NCBI RefSeq assembly: GCF_009795715.1
Contig: NZ_WTCR01000005.1
Span: forward strand, 1-64,000
Reading direction: 5' to 3'
Length of the DNA: 64,000 nt
From: Labilibaculum euxinicum
GTDB lineage: Bacteria > Bacteroidota > Bacteroidia > Bacteroidales > Marinifilaceae
Part shown: in pieces, positions 1 through 7,163 of the stretch
How the letters are laid out: every line of letters begins with the position of its first letter
How positions within the stretch are numbered: position 1 is the first letter of the stretch
Translations under genes and position numbers: made by a program
Notes under the pieces: generated by a model
What the model was told of the DNA's origin: nothing
The model's database searches: none
Seen by the model: the letters and a program-made list of their open reading frames with translations, nothing else

Positions 1-335
1 GCGAGGGAGTTTTGACAATCCTTTTCAAAAAAAAACGAAGCTGTTTTCTCTTCTCCTTTAGGAGAAGGATAGGATGAGGTCTATGGAAGAGATGTGTTTT
101 TAATGCCCCGGCTGAAGCAGGGGACAAAGGAAAAAGACCAAATCATTGTCATTCTGAGCGGAGCCGAAGAATCCATTCATTAATAGGAGATGTTTCGACA
201 AGCTCAACATGACAGCTACACCTCTACCGCACGATTGTATCGTGTGGTACTAACTTTATAAATAGTAAAGAACGCGATACAATCGCGCACCAGCGGAGGA
301 TGCCCCAGCTAAAGCTATATATGAAATTGTTGTTT
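1..335. repeat. Gene-free end with dispersed extragenic palindromic repeats
   Basis: No gene is supported here. The stretch is a patchwork of repeat-like pieces. A block at about 1-80 and 101-130 reappears, rearranged, at 2790-2854 and 3142-3210. A segment at about 147-212 resembles the common Bacteroidota extragenic repeat with CATTCTGAG and CGACAAGCTCAACATGACAG ends (from memory). Two palindromes, CACGAT-tgt-ATCGTG (230-244) and CGCGAT-aca-ATCGCG (273-287), share the core CGATTGTATCG in opposite orientation, so each can fold alone or pair with the other, as REP doublets do. Confidence 0.6.
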
Positions 336-818
336 TTACTCTTTTTTCCATCTTTCATACAATTCTTTAGTATTACGAAACCTTGAACTTGTTCCATATT
401 TACTTTCATAACTATCAACAACATCGAAAATTAAATCCCGATATTCCGTTTTCCAATCACGATCCGAGAGATATTTATAGATTATGCAATAACTTAAACG
501 ATCTAAAGAGTTCAAATAGTTTTCCAAAGATACATTAAACCTATCTTGAAATATTTCTAATTGCTTTTCTGATGGATTTCCTTCATCCTCCCCCAAGGAT
601 CTTATTTCAAATGAAATATTATCAAATGCTTCCTTTCTTCGATACATCTCACTCTCTAACTCTAGCACAGTCATTAAAGTACTATTCCTTTGATTATCAG
701 AAAGATTTTTAAGTTGTTCTTTTACTTTCTTTAATTGCACATACGCAACTAACAAAATACCAATACCTACTAAGGTATTAATAGAACCAGATACTGCATT
801 AATTATTTCTAGTTTCAT
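336..818 (-). CDS. Small membrane-anchored protein of unknown function
   Basis: A 160-residue protein that I do not recognise. Residues about 8-28 form one hydrophobic segment (GIGILLVAYVQ), followed by a lysine-rich, probably coiled-coil stretch (29-45) and a soluble, charged, helical C-terminal domain rich in Tyr, Glu and Arg. It looks like a protein anchored by an N-terminal helix with a cytoplasmic helical domain. Its start overlaps the stop of the upstream 85-aa gene by 4 bp (ATGA), so the two are very likely translationally coupled. It lies beside repeat-rich DNA, consistent with an accessory locus. It could be part of a small defence or toxin-antitoxin-like pair, but no motif shows this. 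Confidence 0.65.
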   Translation of the reverse strand: MKLEIINAVSGSINTLVGIGILLVAYVQLKKVKEQLKNLSDNQRNSTLMTVLELESEMYRRKEAFDNISFEIRSLGEDEGNPSEKQLEIFQDRFNVSLENYLNSLDRLSYCIIYKYLSDRDWKTEYRDLIFDVVDSYESKYGTSSRFRNTKELYERWKKE

Positions 819-1072
819 TTATTGTTCATTTTTTTTCTTAACCGATCAAGTACTAATTGAGCCTTATTTGAATTTGAAATAGTTTCCCTATGATCCTGTG
901 ATCTAGTCTCATATTCCGAGCTATTCATCTTCACATACATCATCAGCTCAGGCAAAGTAATACCTGCAGCCTTAAGAAAAGGTACTATTTCATCTAATAT
1001 TTTGTCAATTTCCAATATTGAATTAGCAGTTTTCAACTTATTCAGTTGCTCTTCAATTATTAATTTTCGCAT
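815..1072 (-). CDS. Small soluble protein of unknown function, coupled to the membrane protein gene
   Basis: An 85-residue protein with no recognised domain. It is predicted to be almost entirely helical and charged, without signal peptide or membrane segment: an N-terminal helix (IIEEQLNKLKTANSILEI), a middle LPELMMYVKM segment and a basic C-terminus (LVLDRLRKKMNNK). It is the first gene of a two-gene unit; its stop overlaps the start of the downstream 160-aa membrane protein gene as ATGA. Size and coupling would suit a small regulator or partner of the membrane protein, but that is inference from position only. Confidence 0.6.
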   Translation of the reverse strand: MRKLIIEEQLNKLKTANSILEIDKILDEIVPFLKAAGITLPELMMYVKMNSSEYETRSQDHRETISNSNKAQLVLDRLRKKMNNK

Positions 1073-1916
1073 TGTTTTAAAGTTTAATTCCTACAGTCTG
1101 ATATTTTTATTTAATCAATCCCAAATCTACCAAATTATATTCACCCAACCCACCCCTAAATAATCAAAACACAAAAACTTATCCACACACATTCTCCACC
1201 ACAAACCTCTTTGCAAACAAAATCCAACAATGCACAATCGCACTCTATTTGTAATAGCTTAAATTCTCGCTTCCTCGTCCAAATTCAAAATAGCCGTTCT
1301 CTTTTACCACTAAATACCTCTGCACTGCAAAACTCAGGTGCAGAAAAGCTGTTCGACAAGGCTGTTGGCAGCAAATTGAAGGCAAAATTGGCCTTCAACA
1401 ACATTGCAGTGTTAAATTTGAGGGGCAACAAGCTGTTTTTCGCATGTGTAAAACAGATTTGAGAGGCAGAATGGGTAAAAACCTCATCTGCAAAGGCAAA
1501 AACGAGAGGCAAACTGCTGTTTTTCGCGTATAGAATCACTTTATTAACACAAAATTGGGGCAAACAGTCCCGTTGATCATCTTTTCAACTGTTAAATTTG
1601 CACGCACCGGATGTCGGAAGTGCTTATTTGTCTTAAAAAAAATGAATTATTAGACTGCAAAGGGGACTGTGGGAAGAGAAATCATGCAAACAGCCTCATC
1701 AAACGAGTCGTTCATGGTAAACAGATCTGTTTTACATTAAAAATGACAAAAATCTCACAAGATAGAAATTAATGCAAAATAAATAAAGTGTCAAACCTGC
1801 CAAGTTTAAAAATAGGCACTTAGCATAAATTAATTAACCAATTACACTTATTGTTTATCAATATTTTTCTAAATTAAGCCTCGTTTAGTCCAAAATCGAA
1901 TTAAAACTTGAATATT
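1073..1916. repeat. Long gene-free stretch with imperfect direct repeats
   Basis: About 840 bp without a convincing gene. Open frames on both strands at about 1211-1563 overlap and encode compositionally odd peptides. An imperfect repeat is visible: a block beginning GAGGGGCAACAAGCTGTTTT near 1421 recurs as GAGAGGCAAACTGCTGTTTT near 1505, about 84 bp apart, and weaker relatives occur near 1340-1370 and 1557. Some flanking sequence is AT-rich. I see no tRNA or clear promoter. It may be decayed repeat or mobile DNA. Confidence 0.45.
1884..1894 (+). repeat. 11-bp inverted repeat, left copy flanking the DUF6261-like gene
   Basis: TTTAGTCCAAA lies 22 bp before the ATG of the DUF6261-like gene, and its exact reverse complement TTTGGACTAAA lies just after the stop (2671-2681). 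It could be a terminal repeat of a small mobile unit, paired regulatory sites, or chance. Confidence 0.4.
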
Positions 1917-2660
1917 ATGAACCAAAAAATTTTTCATTACTGCAACACGTCCGAAATAAGTACGGTTGCAACTAATCTTTTAATTGCTTTTTCGAAAGGC
2001 GATTGGAGTGCAGATATGGCTTTAAGCTCCATTCTTACAAATCTGGGCACCGAAAATGTGATTTTTACGAAATCGATTCGTTTCTCGAAGAGTGGTACGC
2101 AGCCAAAAATCCTTCATGAAAAAGATGAGATTGCAGACCAATTGTTTATCTGCACCAAGCAATTTATTTGGGCAAATACCTATGCGCCCGAAAAAGACAT
2201 CGCCGAAAAGGCACAGCGCATTTGGAGTATTTTCGATTCGAACAATCTGAATCTGCACCGCCAGAGCTACGAAAGTCAGATGGCCTTAACAAAATCATTA
2301 ATCGAAAATATCAATCATCCTGATGTTCGTCCGTCTTTAGAGATGCTGGCTGGTGTTCCACACCGATTTGACGCTTTTACGGCTGCTTCGGAAGATTTCA
2401 GAAGTACTTTTGTAGAATTCCAACAATCTGTTGCCGGTTTAGAAAAGGTGACTCCTGCATCGACTCAAAAAAATGTAATCCGTAAAATTATTAACGAGCA
2501 GCTAACTGCTTATCTGGATAGCATGGCGGTTGCTCTTCCTGAAAAGTACGCTGCAATTAACAGTGTAATTGCCCAGCACATCGAAAGCATTAATACCAAG
2601 GCCCGCGCACGCAAAACCCGAAATACCACCGCCGAACCTGAGCTGAACATTACAGAATAA
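1917..2660 (+). CDS. DUF6261-like protein, function unknown
   Basis: A 247-residue soluble, mostly helical protein that by overall pattern resembles the DUF6261 family of Bacteroidota; I base this on memory of the family's RDxLF-like segment (here DQLFICTKQFI), the SYESQMALTKSLI helix and the following paired helices, not on a search. Function of the family is unknown. I chose the ATG at 1917; a TTG three codons upstream (1908) is also open. No signal peptide. The C-terminus is basic (TKARARKTRNTT). A good terminator follows (2689-2712). The gene stands alone between repeat-rich stretches and is bracketed by an 11-bp inverted repeat, hinting at an independently acquired unit. Confidence 0.6.
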   Translation: MNQKIFHYCNTSEISTVATNLLIAFSKGDWSADMALSSILTNLGTENVIFTKSIRFSKSGTQPKILHEKDEIADQLFICTKQFIWANTYAPEKDIAEKAQRIWSIFDSNNLNLHRQSYESQMALTKSLIENINHPDVRPSLEMLAGVPHRFDAFTAASEDFRSTFVEFQQSVAGLEKVTPASTQKNVIRKIINEQLTAYLDSMAVALPEKYAAINSVIAQHIESINTKARARKTRNTTAEPELNITE

Positions 2661-2670
2661 CGAACTATTA

Positions 2671-2681
2671 TTTGGACTAAA
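2671..2681 (-). repeat. 11-bp inverted repeat, right copy flanking the DUF6261-like gene
   Basis: TTTGGACTAAA here is the exact reverse complement of the sequence at 1884-1894. It lies between the stop codon of the DUF6261-like gene and its terminator. Confidence 0.4.
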
Positions 2682-2688
2682 GGGAAAG

Positions 2689-2712
2689 AAGGAACGGTTT
2701 AATCTGTTCCTT
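2689..2712 (+). terminator. Rho-independent terminator of the DUF6261-like gene
   Basis: Stem AAGGAAC/GTTCCTT-type hairpin with loop GGTTTAATCT, followed by a run of eight T, 28 bp after the stop codon. Confidence 0.8.
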
Positions 2713-2779
2713 TTTTTTGTGGCATTCAAAATCCCCGGGTTAAAACCCGAGGCAAAATATGCTTGACAGTAATCTTAAA

Positions 2780-3223
2780 AACCTCACCCCGACCCTCTCC
2801 TAAAAGGCGAGGGAGTTTAAAAACACGAAGCTGTCTTCTCTTCTCCTTCAGGAGCTACTTTTTATACACATCTTGTTGGTTGAAAAAATCAAGAGCAACA
2901 AGATGTATAAAAAGGATCATATCAAGAATTAACACCCTTTCGCCTATCGGCACTTTGTTCACAATATTATTTCAAATTGCGTTCACGATCTTCACTTCGT
3001 TACGGTACCCTCAAAAAGGGAAGATTCTGTTTGTGAACGATTTTCCCATTTTAAGGGGAGATGTTCGAAGAACAGAGGAGTGCTTATGTTTATAATCAAA
3101 CTATTGACTGGGAAAGCGAATATTTGTGTATTAAAGAGTAGCTCCTAAAGGAGAAGGATTAGGATGAGGTTGCTATATCAATCCTTGTCCCCTGCTTTAG
3201 CTGGGGCAACAGAGAAAAATAAA
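2780..3223. repeat. Composite extragenic repeat region interrupted by an insertion
   Basis: Gene-free repeat DNA after the DUF6261-like gene. The outer parts (2790-2854 and 3142-3210) together reconstitute the repeat seen at positions 1-130, including the GCGAGGGAGTTT start, the TTCTCTTCTCCTT hairpin and the CCCTGCTTTAGCTGGGGC tail. The middle (2855-3141) is an insertion described separately. An open frame at 2763-3095 merely runs through these repeats and is not called as a gene. Confidence 0.6.
2855..3141. mobile_element. MITE-like 287-bp insertion inside an extragenic repeat
   Basis: The ends are imperfect inverted repeats: CTACTTTTTATAC at the left, and GTATTAAAGAGTAG at the right, which reads CTACTCTTTAATAC when reversed. 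The insertion is flanked by near-identical 12-bp copies of the target, CTCCTTCAGGAG (2843-2854) and CTCCTAAAGGAG (3142-3153), as a target-site duplication would be; the uninterrupted repeat at about 50-63 has only one such hairpin. Near the left end a long hairpin (about 2857-2914) pairs CATCTTGTTG with CAACAAGATG. There is no transposase gene, so it would have to be moved by an enzyme encoded elsewhere. The family is not recognised. Confidence 0.5.
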
Positions 3224-4660
3224 TTATTTACTACGCACCAACCACAATCCCAGAAAGGTTAACGCCCCGTTAATCATCAGCAACTCAAACCCGATGGCAA
3301 TTCCAAACCAATCCATCGAATTATCTTTTAGGATGTAACAGATGATCGGTGATAAAATGGCAACAACAGGTACTAAATGATCTTTCACTTTCAGTTTGGT
3401 AAACAAGCCAAATGCATACAATCCCAACAAAGGACCGTAGGTGTAGCCGGCAATGGTGAAAATGGCGGCAATTACCGAATCGTCGTTAATGGCACGAAAT
3501 ATCAATATCACAACAAGCAGCAACAGGGAAAACAACAGATGCGATCTAAATCTTAACTTTTTGGTCTGCGCCTCATCATTTTCGTCAGCACCTAAAATAT
3601 CAACCGTAAAAGATGTGGTTAGTGATGTTAGTGCCGAATCGGCGCTCGAATAAGCAGCAGCCATCAGCCCAATTAAAAAGAACAAGCTAACCACTGGCCC
3701 CAAATGCTGCGTTGCCAATATCGGGAACAGATCATCTCCCCTTTCAGGAATTGCAATGCCTTGGTGTTGGGCAAAAATCAGCAGTAAAGCACCCAAAATC
3801 AGAAACAATAAGTTTGCCGGAATAAAAGCAAAGCCATACCAATACATGTTCTTTTTGGCTTCGCCCAGATTTTTACAACTCAGGTTTTTCTGCATCATGT
3901 CCTGATCCAATCCTGTCATTACAATGGTAATGAAAGCTCCGGTAAAGAATTGTTTAAAAAAGTTCTGCTTGCTTTGCCAGTCTCCAAACTCAAACACTCT
4001 TGAATAATCGCTTTCGCTGATGGTATTGGCTAAACCGGTAATATCCATATTCAGCTGATCCATTATCAGGTAAATACTAATGCCTACCGCCAAAAGCATA
4101 AAAAGAGTTTGAAGTGTGTCTGTCCAGACAATTGTTTTTATTCCTCCCTTAAAGGTGTACAGCCAAATCAGCAATATGGTAATTGAAACAGTTACAAAAA
4201 ACGGTACATTCCAGGCATCAAAAACTGTAATCTGCAACACATTTGCCATTAAAAACAATCGAAACGAAGCTCCAATGGTTCTGGATAGTAAAAAGAAAGA
4301 GGCTCCGGTTTTGTAGGAATTTTTACCAAACCGACCGTCCAAATAGGAATAAATTGAAGTGAGATTTAACTTGTAATAAAGCGGCAGCAGAATATTTGCC
4401 ACAACTACATACCCCAGCATGTAACCAAACACCATCTGCATGTAGGTAAAATCGATGGACTTGACCCAACCCGGAACCGAGATGAAAGTAACGCCGGAAA
4501 GTGATGCTCCCACCATACCAAACGCCACCACATACCAAGGCGATTGTTTGTTGCCAACAAAGAATCCTTTGTTATCGGCCTTACGGCCTGTAAAATATGA
4601 TATAACTAACAGAAGGGAAAAATACCCAACAACAACTAGCAGAATAGAAACTGGTGACAC
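3224..4660 (-). CDS. Sodium:solute symporter (SSS family)
   Basis: An inner-membrane transporter of the SSS family, which couples Na+ entry to uptake of a solute such as a sugar, amino acid or carboxylate; the substrate cannot be told from sequence here. It has about 13 hydrophobic segments, the N-terminal signature ISYFTGRKADNKGFFVGNKQ, a GASLSGVTFISVPGWV stretch in the unwound first helix, the Na+-site-like segment AAAYSSADSALTSLTTSF, and the usual length of about 480. The frame is open back to a TTG at 4696, but that start would lie in a repeat hairpin; the GTG at 4660, giving a protein starting MSPVSILLVVV, fits the family better. The gene is divergent from recR. It belongs with the sodium-based physiology seen elsewhere in the window. 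Confidence 0.85.
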   Translation of the reverse strand: MSPVSILLVVVGYFSLLLVISYFTGRKADNKGFFVGNKQSPWYVVAFGMVGASLSGVTFISVPGWVKSIDFTYMQMVFGYMLGYVVVANILLPLYYKLNLTSIYSYLDGRFGKNSYKTGASFFLLSRTIGASFRLFLMANVLQITVFDAWNVPFFVTVSITILLIWLYTFKGGIKTIVWTDTLQTLFMLLAVGISIYLIMDQLNMDITGLANTISESDYSRVFEFGDWQSKQNFFKQFFTGAFITIVMTGLDQDMMQKNLSCKNLGEAKKNMYWYGFAFIPANLLFLILGALLLIFAQHQGIAIPERGDDLFPILATQHLGPVVSLFFLIGLMAAAYSSADSALTSLTTSFTVDILGADENDEAQTKKLRFRSHLLFSLLLLVVILIFRAINDDSVIAAIFTIAGYTYGPLLGLYAFGLFTKLKVKDHLVPVVAILSPIICYILKDNSMDWFGIAIGFELLMINGALTFLGLWLVRSK

Positions 4661-4695
4661 AGGCTGAATTTTAAAATGCAGATCAAAAATACACA

Positions 4696-4725
4696 AACCT
4701 AAGAGGTTTCGAAAACCTCTCAGGT
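4696..4725. repeat. Extragenic palindrome between the symporter gene and recR
   Basis: A long imperfect palindrome, AACCT-a-AGAGGTTT ... AAAACCTCT-c-AGGTT, sits in the divergent gap. Similar AACCT...AGGTT hairpins are common dispersed repeats in Bacteroidota (from memory). Its position argues against translation of the symporter from the far upstream TTG. Confidence 0.6.
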
Positions 4726-4781
4726 TTAAATTCCATTCTAAATTGTTACTTTTGGAGTAGACTAAAGAATCGATCGTAAAA

Positions 4782-5405
4782 ATGAGTTACACCAATTTCC
4801 CTTCCAAGCTTCTTGAGAATGCTGTTGCTGAGTTTTCAAAACTTCCCGGTATAGGAAGAAAAACGGCATTGCGCCTTGTTTTGCATTTACTAAACCAACC
4901 CAAGGAAGATGTAAATCTTTTCGGTTCATCCATCATCCAATTGCGCAACGAAATTAAGCATTGCAATTCCTGCTTCAACATCTCCGACACTTCTTTGTGC
5001 GACATTTGTGCCAACCCAAAGCGCGATCATGAAACCATTTGCGTGGTAGAAAGCATCCGCGATGTAATGTCAATTGAAAGAACACAGCAATTCAATGGAA
5101 TTTACCATGTATTGGGTGGAATCATTTCCCCTATGGATGGAATTGGGCCCAGTGATCTGAAAATTGAACCATTAATTCAGAAAGTAAGCGAAGGCAAGGC
5201 AAAGGAAATTATTTTAGCTTTAAGCACCACCATGGAAGGAGATACAACCAACTTTTACCTTTATAAAAAACTGAACAAATTTAAAGTACCAATAACAACC
5301 ATTGCACGAGGTGTTTCCATTGGCGATGAGTTGGAGTATACCGATGAAATTACATTGGGAAGATCAATATTACACAGAACCCTTTTCGATCAAAATTTAC
5401 AGTAA
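4782..5405 (+). CDS. recR: Recombination protein RecR
   Basis: RecR works with RecF and RecO in the RecFOR pathway, loading RecA on gapped DNA during repair. The 207-residue protein has all the expected parts in order: a helix-hairpin-helix segment [12 protein letters not shown] (21-32), a zinc finger with Cys61, Cys64, Cys73 and Cys76, and a Toprim domain beginning [10 protein letters not shown] (Glu90) and continuing through [16 protein letters not shown]. Length matches the family norm of about 200. It stands alone, divergent from the symporter gene and about 200 bp before the E2 acyltransferase gene, which has its own promoter-like site. Confidence 0.97.
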   Translation: MSYTNFPSKLLENAVAEFSKLPGIGRKTALRLVLHLLNQPKEDVNLFGSSIIQLRNEIKHCNSCFNISDTSLCDICANPKRDHETICVVESIRDVMSIERTQQFNGIYHVLGGIISPMDGIGPSDLKIEPLIQKVSEGKAKEIILALSTTMEGDTTNFYLYKKLNKFKVPITTIARGVSIGDELEYTDEITLGRSILHRTLFDQNLQ

Positions 5406-5525
5406 GCAGTTAAGCAAACTTCGGAGTTCCGTAATTCAAGAACAAGATTATTGAATACTTATTACTTGAAACTTGTAACTTTTTACTTAATCCTTGTTAC
5501 TTGCAACAATCCCTTTTCGGATGTA

Positions 5526-5556
5526 TTTGTCCGTTTCTGTAATTTTATTAATTTCG
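5526..5556 (+). promoter_or_regulatory. Bacteroidota-type promoter for the E2 acyltransferase gene
   Basis: -33 box TTTG (5526-5529), 19-nt spacer, -7 box TAATTTCG (5549-5556; one mismatch to TAnnTTTG). Transcription would start near 5563, about 43 nt before the ATG at 5606. Confidence 0.6.
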
Positions 5557-5605
5557 TGTAGTATTTAGACTAAATAAACACAATCAAAAAAAACACAACA
5601 CGAAC

Positions 5606-6922
5606 ATGGCTAAAATAGAAATCCTGATTCCCGCAATGGGTGAAGGAATCACAGAAGCAACAATTACTCAATTCCTTAAAAAAGTTGGTGATTTTGTTGA
5701 GGAAGAAGATTCCATCATGGAAATTGCTACCGATAAAGTCGATTCAGAAATCCCGGCTCCGAAAGCAGGTAAAATCGTAAAATTCCTTTTCAATGAAGGT
5801 GACACTCCTCAAGTGGGTGATGTGGTTGCCATTATTGCAACCGAAGGAGAAGAAGCAGATACTGAAAATACAGAAGAAAGCCCTGTACAGAAAGAACAGG
5901 AACCAATATCAGAAGATTTTGCGGCACCTGTTCTTCTAGAAACAATAGCTCCTCAAATCAGCAGTAAAACCGAAGGCGGCACTTTTATTTCTCCATTGGT
6001 GAGAACAATTGCCAGAACTGAAAATATCACTACCGATGAATTAAACCAAATTCCAGGTACAGGAGAAGCCGGCAGAATCACTAAAAGAGATATTCTTCAA
6101 TATCTGGAAGATAAAAAATCGCAACCAACCAAAATTATTCCTGCAGAACCAATTGTTGCTCCAATTAGTTCGGGTTCCGTTGCTGTTACTGCTCACAAAA
6201 GCTACGAAGGCGAAAATGTTGAGATCATTGAAATGGATCGCATGCGTAAACTCATTGCCCAGTACATGCTCAGTTCAAAACAGACCTCTCCTCACGTTAC
6301 TTCCTTTATTGATGTAGATGTTACCGGTTTGGTAAATTGGAGAAATAAAGTGAAAGATGAATTTCTGAAAAAAGAAAATCAAAAATTAACCTTCACTCCT
6401 ATTTTTGTTGAAGCGGTTACCAGTGCTTTAAAAGATTATCCCATGGTTAATGTTTCTGTTGACGGTGATCGGATTATTCGTAAAAAATACATCAATATCG
6501 GAATGGCAACGGCTCTTCCGAGCGGCAACTTAATTGTTCCGGTTATTAAAGCAACCGATGAATTAAATCTGATAGGTATTACAACAAAAGTGAATGACCT
6601 GGCAGAGCGGGCAAGAAACAACAAACTGCAACCCGACGAAATAAAAGGCAGTACGTTTACCATCACCAACCTTGGTGCATTTGGCAGTACAACTGGAACT
6701 CCAATTATTAACCAACCCGAAGTAGCCATTTTAGCGGTTGGCGCCATAAAAAAGAAACCTGCGGTAATTGAAACTCCTCATGGAGATACAATTGGTATCC
6801 GCCAAATTATGGTGTTGTCACTCTCGTATGACCACAGAGTTGTTGATGGAGCTCTTGGAGGTATGTTTCTGAAAAGAATTGCTGAGAACTTAGAAAATTT
6901 CGACACAAAAAGAACGGTTTAG
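5606..6922 (+). CDS. 2-oxoacid dehydrogenase E2, dihydrolipoamide acyltransferase
   Basis: The E2 core of a branched-chain-type 2-oxoacid dehydrogenase complex; it transfers the acyl group from lipoyl-lysine to CoA. A 438-residue protein: lipoyl domain 1-80 with the lipoylated Lys44 in ATDKVDSEIP, an acidic linker, a peripheral subunit-binding domain around 130-172 (SPLVRTIARTENI ... GRITKRDIL), a second linker, and the catalytic domain with His410 and Asp414 in SYDHRVVDG. The matching fused alpha-beta E1 gene lies 16 kb away on the other strand (23005-25449), so the complex is encoded at split loci. Substrate preference (branched-chain 2-oxoacid rather than pyruvate) is inferred from family resemblance. 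A strong terminator follows. Confidence 0.92.
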   Translation: MAKIEILIPAMGEGITEATITQFLKKVGDFVEEEDSIMEIATDKVDSEIPAPKAGKIVKFLFNEGDTPQVGDVVAIIATEGEEADTENTEESPVQKEQEPISEDFAAPVLLETIAPQISSKTEGGTFISPLVRTIARTENITTDELNQIPGTGEAGRITKRDILQYLEDKKSQPTKIIPAEPIVAPISSGSVAVTAHKSYEGENVEIIEMDRMRKLIAQYMLSSKQTSPHVTSFIDVDVTGLVNWRNKVKDEFLKKENQKLTFTPIFVEAVTSALKDYPMVNVSVDGDRIIRKKYINIGMATALPSGNLIVPVIKATDELNLIGITTKVNDLAERARNNKLQPDEIKGSTFTITNLGAFGSTTGTPIINQPEVAILAVGAIKKKPAVIETPHGDTIGIRQIMVLSLSYDHRVVDGALGGMFLKRIAENLENFDTKRTV

Positions 6923-6941
6923 TATCAATAAAACAGAGAAA

Positions 6942-6971
6942 AAAGCCATTGAATCTTCTTCAATGGCTTTT
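6942..6971 (+). terminator. Rho-independent terminator of the E2 gene
   Basis: A perfect 12-bp stem, AAAGCCATTGAA and TTCAATGGCTTT, with a 5-nt loop and a following T run, 20 bp after the stop codon. Confidence 0.9.
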
Positions 6972-7163
6972 TTATACCTATTCTTTGGCTATTACTCAAA
7001 ACATCAAACAAAATTATTTATTTTGTACAGTATAAATGTGAAGCAATGATTACTTTAGCAAAAATTTAAAAATGGCAGAGAAAGTTATAAGTTTTTATTA
7101 ACAATTCTGCTTTTTTATTACATTTGCTATTGGAGTTTGACCCTTATCTACTATATTTAGTTA

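Noticed and set aside
1211-1563. Overlapping open frames on both strands
   Set aside because: They overlap each other, run through imperfect repeats, have odd composition, and lack any domain or promoter.
2763-3095. Open frame of 110 codons
   Set aside because: It runs across dispersed repeats and into the MITE-like insertion; the peptide is Arg/Ser-rich repeat translation.
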